Below the pieces are notes generated by a model, which was given only the letters and a program-made list of their open reading frames with translations, was not told the origin of the DNA and ran no database searches. DNA of 21,016 bases, taken from assembly GCA_905236295.1 (NCBI GenBank), contig CAJOQF010000353.1, positions 1-21,016 on the forward strand, given 5' to 3'. The stretch's first letter is position 1; every line of letters begins with the position of its first letter. Below are positions 15,564-21,016 of the stretch, piece after piece. Source of the DNA: an uncultured Eubacterium sp. Lineage in GTDB: Bacteria; Bacillota; Clostridia; Lachnospirales; Lachnospiraceae. Made by a program: the position numbers and the translations under genes.

Positions 15564-16319
15564 TCAACTCAAAAACTTAATCGCTTCTATCGCTGTCTGG
15601 ATCGCCGGAGTCGTATCGTGAACAACCGGATTATTCAGACCCAACCCCTCCCTCTCCTGATTCGCCACCACCAAAAGAACCGTTCCGCACCTCACTCCGA
15701 GATGGCTGGCGACTGTAAAGAGCGCTGCCGACTCCATCTCCGAAGCCAGGCAACCAAGTCGCTTCCATGCTTCCCATTTACTCTCCAGCTCATAACTGAT
15801 GGGCATAAGATCAGGCTGATGCTGGCCGTAGAATGAGTCTTTGCACTGAACTACGCCGACATGACATCTGTGGTCAAGCCTTGCTGCCGATATCTCAAGC
15901 GCATTTACAATCTCATGGTTTGCAACCGCCGGAAATTCAATCGGAGCGTACTCACGGCTTGTACCCTCAGCGCGTATCGCACCGGTTGCCACGACCAGAT
16001 CACCGCTCATCACCTTTGTCTGCATACCCCCGCAGGTGCCGACTCTGATAAATGTATCCGCCCCCGCCTGTACCAGCTCCTCCATCGCGATAGCCGCAGA
16101 CGGTCCACCTATTCCGGTAGACGTCACCGATACCTTGTGATCATGCAGATATCCTGTATATGTAACATACTCTCTCACGTCCGCAACAAGATGAGCATCA
16201 TCGAGAAATGCCGCTATCTTGGCGCATCTTTTGGGATCTCCCGGCACAATGACATATTTTCCGACATCTCCCTCCCGTATACCTAAGTGATACAGTGTTC
16301 CGTCCTCAGAGTAATTCAT
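15564..16319 (-). CDS. udp: Uridine phosphorylase
   Basis: A 251-aa cytoplasmic enzyme of nucleoside salvage that converts uridine plus phosphate to uracil and ribose-1-phosphate. The length matches Udp (about 253 aa in E. coli). Family hallmarks are [14 protein letters not shown] (phosphate site) near residue 25, [16 protein letters not shown] around 67-82, RVGTCGGMQ around 91-99, [13 protein letters not shown] in the uridine-specific insertion region, and [12 protein letters not shown] around 189-200 (ribose binding). GGGAGG lies about 7 nt before the ATG. It follows nth by 85 nt on the same strand and is probably co-transcribed, unless the palindrome in that gap marks its own control. Purine nucleoside phosphorylase is the related alternative, but the QCKDSFYGQ and GIGGPS forms favour uridine phosphorylase. 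Confidence 0.92.
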   Translation of the reverse strand: MNYSEDGTLYHLGIREGDVGKYVIVPGDPKRCAKIAAFLDDAHLVADVREYVTYTGYLHDHKVSVTSTGIGGPSAAIAMEELVQAGADTFIRVGTCGGMQTKVMSGDLVVATGAIRAEGTSREYAPIEFPAVANHEIVNALEISAARLDHRCHVGVVQCKDSFYGQHQPDLMPISYELESKWEAWKRLGCLASEMESAALFTVASHLGVRCGTVLLVVANQEREGLGLNNPVVHDTTPAIQTAIEAIKFLS

Positions 16320-16348
16320 TTTGTTCCTCCCTTGTAATCATGCAGCTT

Positions 16349-16363
16349 TGGCAGATTCTGCCA
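16349..16363. repeat. Palindrome in the nth-udp gap
   Basis: TGGCAGA and TCTGCCA form a perfect 7-bp inverted repeat around one base, about 30 nt upstream of the udp start. Minus-strand TTGGCA and TGCCAA at the ends of a roughly 45-nt stretch here can also pair. There is no U-tract, so it is not a terminator; it may be an operator or an mRNA structure that tunes udp relative to nth. Confidence 0.4.
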
Positions 16364-16404
16364 CCGGTCGCAGTACACCGGGTCAGTCGAATTGCCAACT
16401 GCTA

Positions 16405-17037
16405 TTAAATACGTTTTTTACATATATCCCACAGGACACAGGCCTCGCAATTCGGTTTTGTCCTCGCTGTGCAAACGGCTCTGCCGTGATCGACCATGCG
16501 ATGGCAAAAGTCATTGCTCTCCTTTGGCGGAATAAGTTTAATCAGCGCCATCTCAACTTTCTTGGGATCTTTTTCGTTATCGACAAGACCGATCCTGTTG
16601 GAGAGACGTATGCAATGGGTGTCCGTAACAATCGCCGGCTTCCCGAAAATATCGCCCATAACAAGATTGGCGCTCTTCCTTCCAACTCCCGGAAGCTTTA
16701 ACAATGCGTCAAAATCATCCGGTACATTTCCGCCGTATTCATCGCGTATTATCTTCATACACGCATTGATATCCCTCGCCTTGCTCTTTCCAAGCCCGCA
16801 GGGTCTTACTATCTTCTCAATCTCGGATGCATCAGCATTTGCCAAAGCATCCACATCCGGAAATTTTTCATAGAGACTCTTTACGACTACATTGACCCTC
16901 TCGTCAGTACACTGCGCTGCCAGACGAACACTTACCAGAAGTTTCCACGCTTCATCAAACTCAAGTGTACAATCAGTCCTCGGATATTCTTTTTTCAGAC
17001 GACTGACGACCTCAAGCGCAAGCTCTTTTTTTCTCAT
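16405..17037 (-). CDS. nth: Endonuclease III (DNA glycosylase/AP lyase)
   Basis: A 210-aa base-excision repair enzyme that removes oxidised pyrimidines and cleaves the abasic site. The helix-hairpin-helix is LLKLPGVGRKSANLV with the catalytic lysine K121; the general-base aspartate is D139 in VTDTHCIRLSNRIG. The iron-sulfur cysteines are C189, C197, C200 and C206. The first spacing is Cys-X7-Cys, one residue longer than the textbook X6, because of a TARTKPN loop; I checked this in the nucleotide sequence. AGGGGA precedes the ATG closely. It is the middle gene of a likely operon, 57 nt after the 82-aa small protein gene and 85 nt before udp. Confidence 0.95.
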   Translation of the reverse strand: MRKKELALEVVSRLKKEYPRTDCTLEFDEAWKLLVSVRLAAQCTDERVNVVVKSLYEKFPDVDALANADASEIEKIVRPCGLGKSKARDINACMKIIRDEYGGNVPDDFDALLKLPGVGRKSANLVMGDIFGKPAIVTDTHCIRLSNRIGLVDNEKDPKKVEMALIKLIPPKESNDFCHRMVDHGRAVCTARTKPNCEACVLWDICKKRI

Positions 17038-17094
17038 AATCCCCTAACCTCTGTATAAATCTCTGCATCGATCCTTCTTATGGCGAAATGCATA

Positions 17095-17343
17095 CTACTT
17101 CATCATCGCGTCGAGAATATGGATACTCGATGCCATCTTCTTTAGTTGGGAGATATTATCTTTCATATATTTCTCAAGCTGAGATACCTCCTCATCCGTA
17201 AACCCGTTATTTTTTATAATTTTGCACTCAGGAATGCGGCCTTCGGCATTTCTTGTGCCATCATCAAATGTTACAAAAGCGTATTTTTTCCCGTCATCAC
17301 TGTGACATATCGGGGAGACACTCATATTCAACGTATCATTCAT
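17095..17343 (-). CDS. Small protein of unknown function (82 aa)
   Basis: I do not recognise a named family. The 82-aa product is soluble and charged, with no signal peptide. A beta-rich N-terminal half (MSVSPICHSDDGKKYAFVTF, then GRIPECKII) is followed by a helical C-terminal half (DEEVSQLEKYMKDNISQLKKM). The ATG at 17343 is preferred over one at 17349, because AAGGAG is 7 nt before the former and only 1 nt before the latter. The coding call rests on the ribosome site, an upstream promoter and the position at the head of the nth-udp series. The layout resembles small conserved housekeeping proteins of Clostridia, but no function should be assigned. Confidence 0.75.
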   Translation of the reverse strand: MNDTLNMSVSPICHSDDGKKYAFVTFDDGTRNAEGRIPECKIIKNNGFTDEEVSQLEKYMKDNISQLKKMASSIHILDAMMK

Positions 17344-17376
17344 ATACATTCTCCTTGAATCTGACCATTATTATTT

Positions 17377-17405
17377 ATTTTATCGTAAATTCGGCACTGT
17401 TTAAA
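17377..17405 (-). promoter_or_regulatory. Probable promoter for the small-protein/nth/udp operon
   Basis: The minus strand has TTTAAA (17400-17405), a 17-bp spacer and TAAAAT (17377-17382): four and five matches to consensus. It lies just after the terminator of the NlpC/P60 gene and about 34 nt upstream of the small-protein ATG. Confidence 0.55.
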
Positions 17406-17430
17406 GAGCAAAATTCATAGTTTGGGACAC

Positions 17431-17461
17431 AAAAAATCGCACCGGCATTAGCCGATGCGAT
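17431..17461 (-). terminator. Intrinsic terminator of the NlpC/P60 gene
   Basis: On the minus strand ATCGCATCGGC pairs with GCCGGTGCGAT (11 bp, one T-G, TAAT loop) and is followed by a six-T run. It lies about 19 nt after the gene's stop. Confidence 0.95.
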
Positions 17462-17479
17462 CTGTTAATTCGTATTTGA

Positions 17480-18703
17480 TTAGAAAATTCTTCTTACAGC
17501 GAGGATAGTTCTGTAGTCAGCCGGCGAAGTATACTTGATACCGTCTCTTCTGTTTGAAGCATGTACTATGGTGTTGTTGCCAATGTAGAGTGCAACGTGT
17601 CCGCTGTAGCAGATGATATCTCCAGGCTGTGCCTCAGAGAAGCTTACTCCGTAACCTGAGCTTCTAAGTGCGCTTGAGCTGTGCGGAAGTGATACACCAA
17701 ATGCTGCATAAACGCTCATGATGAAACCTGAACAGTCAGTTCCGTTTGTAAGGCTTGATCCTCCGTATACATATGGATTTCCTACGAACTGGCAAGCATA
17801 GTTTGCAACTGCCTGTCCGTTTGATCCTGACGGTGATGAGTAGCTGCTTGAAGATGAGCTGCTTGATGAGCTTGATGAACTACTGCTTGAGCTACTTGAT
17901 GAACTTGAAGATGAGCTGCTTGAGTTGTCTGTATTTGAGTATGTGGTTCCTGTTGTGTTTTCTGCATTCTCTGCAGCTGCAGCAGCGGCTGCCTCAGCCT
18001 CAGCCTTAAGTCTTGCCTCTTCCTCTTCCTTAGACTCAGCTTCCTCAAATACTGTCTCAACATCTACATAGTCTGATGAAACATAGCCCTTTACATCGCC
18101 GTTTGAAACCTTGATCCAGTTTTCACTGGCTTTCTTTACTGTAAACTCCTCACCCTCAGCTGCGAGTGCTACAACGCTTGCCTTTGATGAGCTCTTCTTG
18201 CGAACCTTAAGAGTTGCAGTGTTAACTGTTGCAACTTTCTTTCCTACTTTTTCAGCGAGATCTTCATCGCCGATAACTACATATTTGCTCTTGATCCAGC
18301 CTTTTACAGATCCGGATTTGATCTTAACCCAGCTGCCTTTTGTCTCAAGAACTGTTGCTGCGCCGTTGTTGTAAAGCTTTCCTACAGCTGCACTCTTTGC
18401 GCTTGCTTTTTTTCTGATGTTAACATAATCGTTAACCTGTGCGATCGCGATATCTTCAAATTCGGATTTCTCTATACCAGCCTGACTGTCAGCCTCAGCT
18501 ACAGTATTTAAAAGTGAGGTTGTGACGCCTGCTGTAAGGCTGGTATCCTCAGCATTTTCTGCTGCCTCTGTCTCAGCTACGACTGATGTTAATGTTCCTG
18601 ACTGACCTGCAACAGCAGCACCGAAAGTAACAACGCTTGATCCTGAGATTACCATCATACCTGTAAGTGCGCCAGCCGTAAGCTTGACAAATTTCCTATT
18701 CAT
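17480..18703 (-). CDS. Secreted peptidoglycan hydrolase: two SH3 domains, poly-Ser linker, NlpC/P60 (C40) peptidase
   Basis: A 407-aa secreted wall hydrolase, probably a DL- or LD-endopeptidase cutting peptidoglycan stem peptides. Residues 1-32 are a signal peptide (basic start, hydrophobic core, AVA end). Two bacterial SH3 domains follow at about 88-145 (YVNIRKKASAKSAAVGKL) and 157-214 (LKVRKKSSSKASVVAL). An acidic, Ala-rich helical stretch (about 218-247) and an uninterrupted run of 27 Ser (261-287) link to the NlpC/P60 domain (about 295-407). The predicted catalytic residues are C324 in TDCSGF, H369 in GHVALYIG and H381 in IVHASN. GGAGG lies 11 nt before the ATG. It stands alone with a perfect-consensus promoter and its own terminator, so high expression is likely. 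The Ser linker may be glycosylated or act as a wall-spanning spacer (inference). Confidence 0.93.
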   Translation of the reverse strand: MNRKFVKLTAGALTGMMVISGSSVVTFGAAVAGQSGTLTSVVAETEAAENAEDTSLTAGVTTSLLNTVAEADSQAGIEKSEFEDIAIAQVNDYVNIRKKASAKSAAVGKLYNNGAATVLETKGSWVKIKSGSVKGWIKSKYVVIGDEDLAEKVGKKVATVNTATLKVRKKSSSKASVVALAAEGEEFTVKKASENWIKVSNGDVKGYVSSDYVDVETVFEEAESKEEEEARLKAEAEAAAAAAAENAENTTGTTYSNTDNSSSSSSSSSSSSSSSSSSSSSSSSSSSYSSPSGSNGQAVANYACQFVGNPYVYGGSSLTNGTDCSGFIMSVYAAFGVSLPHSSSALRSSGYGVSFSEAQPGDIICYSGHVALYIGNNTIVHASNRRDGIKYTSPADYRTILAVRRIF

Positions 18704-18750
18704 TGGTCTATATTCCTCCGTAAAGATTACTCTTTTTTACAATTCGATTT

Positions 18751-18772
18751 ATATTTGTTACATATTTGTTAC
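18751..18772 (-). promoter_or_regulatory. Tandem 11-bp repeat resembling a WalR (YycF) box in the hydrolase leader
   Basis: ATATTTGTTAC is repeated back-to-back (18751-18761 and 18762-18772). On the minus strand this gives CGTAAC-N5-TGTAAC, one mismatch from the published WalR consensus TGTWAH-N5-TGTWAH. It lies at about +9 to +25 of the predicted transcript, a position that would suit repression more than activation. Confidence 0.5.
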
Positions 18773-18787
18773 GTTTATTACACGGAG

Positions 18788-18816
18788 ATTATATCACCGT
18801 GACAATAGACTGTCAA
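18788..18816 (-). promoter_or_regulatory. Perfect-consensus sigma-A promoter of the NlpC/P60 gene
   Basis: The minus strand has TTGACA (18811-18816), a 17-bp spacer and TATAAT (18788-18793). The -10 is flanked by CACGG and CCGTG arms (11-nt gap), a possible small operator. The predicted leader is about 78 nt. Confidence 0.92.
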
Positions 18817-18864
18817 GGCGTTAACATTCATTAAATATAAATTTTTTATGATGTAATAAATAAG

Positions 18865-18896
18865 AAAAAAGTCGCAACCGGGCGTTTGGCTGCGAC
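18865..18896 (-). terminator. Intrinsic terminator of the GGDEF/EAL gene
   Basis: On the minus strand GTCGCAGCC pairs with GGTTGCGAC (9 bp, one G-T) around an 8-nt loop and is followed by six T. It lies about 10 nt after the stop codon. Confidence 0.93.
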
Positions 18897-18905
18897 CTGT
18901 ATTTT

Positions 18906-20579
18906 CTATTTGTATTTGCGGTTGATCAGGCGTTTTACATATGTTTCCTTCGGCAGTGGTTTATCATATAGGAATCCCTGTATAATGTAACATCCGGCAT
19001 CATTTACAAGCTTTAACTGATCCTCTCTTTCCACTCCCTCGGAGATGATCACCATATCCAGACTTCCTGCCATGTGGATAATATCTTTCAAAATAACCTC
19101 ATCTTTTTCAGAAAAGTTTTTGCCGTTAATAAACGACCGGTCTATTTTTAGAGTTTTGACATTAAACTGTCTCAATGTGCTGAGAGAAGAATAACCTACT
19201 CCGAAATCATCTATAGCAGTATCAATACCGTTTTTGTCAAGGCTGTCAATAAATGCCGTCAACTGCTCCTGCTCTCCGATATCAGAAGTCTCTGTCACCT
19301 CAACCTCCAGATATCTCTCATCTATATTGTGTTTTTTTATAATATTCGCAATATTCTCCGTGAGCTTCGGATCCACAAGATCCGTCCTTGAAAAATTGAC
19401 AGATACCGGCACCGGATCAAGCCCCTTATCTATCCACATCCTCAGATCCGCACATACCCGATCCAACACATAATAATCAAGCGGAAGCATTTCACCGTTT
19501 CTCTCGAGGGTCGGTATAAACATTCCCGGCGGTATCACATTTCCAAAGCTTATCCACCGAACCAAAGCCTCCGAACCTACTATCTCCTTTGTGCGAGAAT
19601 CAACCTTCGGCTGATAGAATACAACAAACTCCTCATTGATCAGAGACTCCTTGAACATTTCAAGGATATTCTTTTGCTGAACAACCTGCTCCATAATCTG
19701 GCGAGTAAGTATTTCCGCAGGCTGATGTGTAACGCTTTTTGCATAGTTAAGAGCAACTGCCGTACGGCTGATCACTTCTCCGGGTGCGTTTATGTCCTCG
19801 TTAATATCCCATACTCCGGCTGTGGCCGGCATCTTTACGGTTTTTGTCTCGCCCTCGAATTCAATATCTATCTCAGCCTTTCCTATAAGTTCAATAAACC
19901 TGTCCCGGTTTTTCTTTTTAATGAGCGCTGTAAAGTTGTCTCCGCCCAAATGACCGAGATACTCGTCTTCTTCCAGCTGAGATTCAAGCATAGCCGCATA
20001 TCGCCGGATCAACTCATCTCCGAGCTTTTGTCCGAAGCGCTTGTTGGTATTTCCGAATCCTTTGAGATTGAAATAAAACGCAGAGTATATCTTCAGGTTT
20101 CCGGAATTCATAATGCGTCCCACTATATTCATATAGCCGTTGGCATTGGGAAGCCTGGTCAGATACTGTGTCATGGAGATGCGCTCTACTATGGTATTGA
20201 GCTGTGCGCGTTCGTAGACAAAGCAGCTCTCCATCGTGTATATCTCCAACGCGTTTTTATCCATCTCGGTAAACTCACAACCGTATGGATAAAGCTCAAC
20301 AAAGACATTCATTCTCTCATCTATCTTGAAAGTGAAATCGATCTTTGCTTCGTCGAGCGGCTCTTCGTCGGGATTTTCATAGAATATGTCATGTTCTTTT
20401 TGAACTATATGGGATGCCCCACCTCGCATAGTCAGCACAACTTTTTGCACATGCAAAAGAGGCGCGACCCATGAAACCGCTCTTTTAATGGATTCAACCG
20501 CTATTGGTTCTGTTGTAACATCCCGCAAAAAGCTGAGATGGGTTTTTAGGCAATCTTTTTCCGTAGTTATCAGTTTCAT
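18906..20579 (-). CDS. c-di-GMP phosphodiesterase candidate: GAF-like + degenerate GGDEF + EAL
   Basis: A 557-aa soluble protein with no transmembrane segment or signal peptide. Residues 1-130 look GAF-like. The GGDEF domain (about 132-290) is degenerate: the signature is GGDNF (212-216) and the upstream metal-binding Asp motif is NLKGF (from 171), so cyclase activity is unlikely. The EAL domain (about 305-550) keeps the expected catalytic set: E337 (SEALVRW), N395 (VNFS), E430 (EVTE), D457-D458 (DDFG), K478 (LKID), E514 (SEGVE) and Q534 (QGF). It should therefore hydrolyse c-di-GMP, perhaps with the GGDEF remnant sensing GTP, as in some known proteins. GAGGG lies about 5 nt before the ATG. 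It is monocistronic by its terminator. I found no convincing promoter in the 90 nt upstream. Confidence 0.9.
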   Translation of the reverse strand: MKLITTEKDCLKTHLSFLRDVTTEPIAVESIKRAVSWVAPLLHVQKVVLTMRGGASHIVQKEHDIFYENPDEEPLDEAKIDFTFKIDERMNVFVELYPYGCEFTEMDKNALEIYTMESCFVYERAQLNTIVERISMTQYLTRLPNANGYMNIVGRIMNSGNLKIYSAFYFNLKGFGNTNKRFGQKLGDELIRRYAAMLESQLEEDEYLGHLGGDNFTALIKKKNRDRFIELIGKAEIDIEFEGETKTVKMPATAGVWDINEDINAPGEVISRTAVALNYAKSVTHQPAEILTRQIMEQVVQQKNILEMFKESLINEEFVVFYQPKVDSRTKEIVGSEALVRWISFGNVIPPGMFIPTLERNGEMLPLDYYVLDRVCADLRMWIDKGLDPVPVSVNFSRTDLVDPKLTENIANIIKKHNIDERYLEVEVTETSDIGEQEQLTAFIDSLDKNGIDTAIDDFGVGYSSLSTLRQFNVKTLKIDRSFINGKNFSEKDEVILKDIIHMAGSLDMVIISEGVEREDQLKLVNDAGCYIIQGFLYDKPLPKETYVKRLINRKYK

Positions 20580-20657
20580 ATTTCCCTCTTATCATATAAA
20601 AACGACATTTACGTCGCAAAAAATCTATGAAACAACAGAAATTTGTCGTATTTCCAA

Positions 20658-20707
20658 CAAAATAAAACTACCTATATAGCACTGCATATAAGTTGCTATA
20701 TAGGTAG
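20658..20707 (-). terminator. Intrinsic terminator of the right-edge gene
   Basis: A perfect 14-bp stem (CTACCTATATAGCA 20668-20681 with 20694-20707) has a 12-nt loop and, on the minus strand, a TTTTATTTTG tail. It lies about 45 nt after the stop of the partial gene. Confidence 0.88.
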
Positions 20708-20752
20708 ATTATAACACAAACGCTATTATCTTTCTAATTAAATACTTATAAA

Positions 20753-21016
20753 CTACTGAACAGAATTGCTCCCCGCTGTAACTTCCGTGCTGACGCTTCC
20801 CGAAGTTATAGTATATGTTTCACCCGCTACAACATCCGCTGTGGAGATAACATAGTAATCTGCGCTTCTTCTAAGCGTTATGGAAGCTATCTCTTTGCCG
20901 GATGAATCCTTCACAGAAACTGTCTCGCCGGCTGCGATCGCACTGTCTGTGGTTCCCGCAATATATGATTGCTCTCCACCGCCGGGTGCCTGGTTCATTC
21001 CACTCATGCCGGCTGC
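20753..21016 (-). CDS. C-terminal end of a secreted carbohydrate-binding-type protein (partial, N-terminus off window)
   Basis: The frame is open from the right edge to TAG at 20753 (87 residues visible). It consists of a Gly/Met/Gln-rich stretch (SGMNQAPGGGEQ), then a compact beta domain with DSAIAAGETVSVKDSSGKEI and TYTITSGSVSTEVTAG. This tail resembles the C-terminal module of Lachnospiraceae extracellular proteins annotated with a carbohydrate-binding (DUF4353-type) domain; that is recognition from memory, not a search. The internal ATG at 21007 is probably not the start, because the frame continues upstream and no ribosome site is visible. The gene ends at a strong terminator. Confidence 0.6.
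   Translation of the reverse strand, partial: AAGMSGMNQAPGGGEQSYIAGTTDSAIAAGETVSVKDSSGKEIASITLRRSADYYVISTADVVAGETYTITSGSVSTEVTAGSNSVQ

Noticed and set aside
16320..16404. Terminator between nth and udp
   Set aside because: Palindromes are present, but no U-run follows on the minus strand.
16435..16475. Frameshift or damage in the nth iron-sulfur loop because of Cys-X7-Cys
   Set aside because: The frame continues cleanly to the natural stop with all four cysteines; I regard it as a one-residue loop variant.
19674..20474. A 266-codon plus-strand open frame antisense to the GGDEF/EAL gene
   Set aside because: The minus frame encodes a full conserved domain series; the plus frame has no recognisable domain or ribosome site and is a shadow.
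20753..21007. The right-edge frame as a complete 84-aa protein starting at ATG 21007
   Set aside because: The frame stays open to the window edge, there is no ribosome site at that ATG, and the content looks like a C-terminal module.

Overview
The window looks like the chromosome of a low-to-mid-GC Bacillota, most likely a Clostridia/Lachnospiraceae-type gut or rumen anaerobe. The reasons are a MecA adaptor, a YesM/YesN-type two-component system, a GH18 protein with stalk and SH3 domains, a poly-Ser SH3-NlpC/P60 wall hydrolase, strong sigma-A promoters and U-tailed intrinsic terminators. This placement comes from the protein families, not from a database search. All genes except mecA are on the minus strand. 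I see no insertion sequence, phage gene, tRNA, rRNA or CRISPR array.

Layout from left to right: (1) a GH18 protein cut by the left edge; (2) a 742-bp AT-rich gap full of inverted repeats, ending in a near-consensus promoter for mecA (+); (3) a bidirectional terminator shared with a three-gene sensory operon, transcribed membrane-anchored solute-binding protein -> histidine kinase -> AraC-type response regulator; (4) a four-gene metabolic operon, transcribed MDR dehydrogenase -> MFS transporter -> signal-less beta-helix protein -> VOC-family protein, with its own terminators; (5) a hybrid histidine kinase with its own extended -10 promoter; (6) a 745-bp gap that holds, on the minus strand, a complete transcription unit of about 485 nt (consensus promoter, perfect-quality terminator, no long reading frame), here called as a candidate structured non-coding RNA; (7) a probable operon of an 82-aa small protein, nth and udp; (8) a secreted SH3/NlpC-P60 hydrolase with a consensus promoter and a WalR-box-like tandem repeat; (9) a GAF-like/degenerate GGDEF/active-looking EAL protein; (10) the C-terminus of a secreted carbohydrate-binding-type protein, cut by the right edge.

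How they may work together: the solute-binding protein, kinase and regulator probably sense an extracellular ligand, with no transport permease alongside. The MDR-MFS-beta-helix-VOC cluster looks like import (or exchange) and intracellular transformation of a small molecule that I cannot name. The GH18 and NlpC/P60 proteins act on cell-wall or chitin-like glycans outside the cell. The EAL protein is expected to lower c-di-GMP.

The most unusual item is the GGA-rich, promoter-to-terminator RNA at 14956-15440 (minus). It carries three exact Shine-Dalgarno-like 7-mers embedded in a repeated hairpin unit and matches no RNA family I can recognise.
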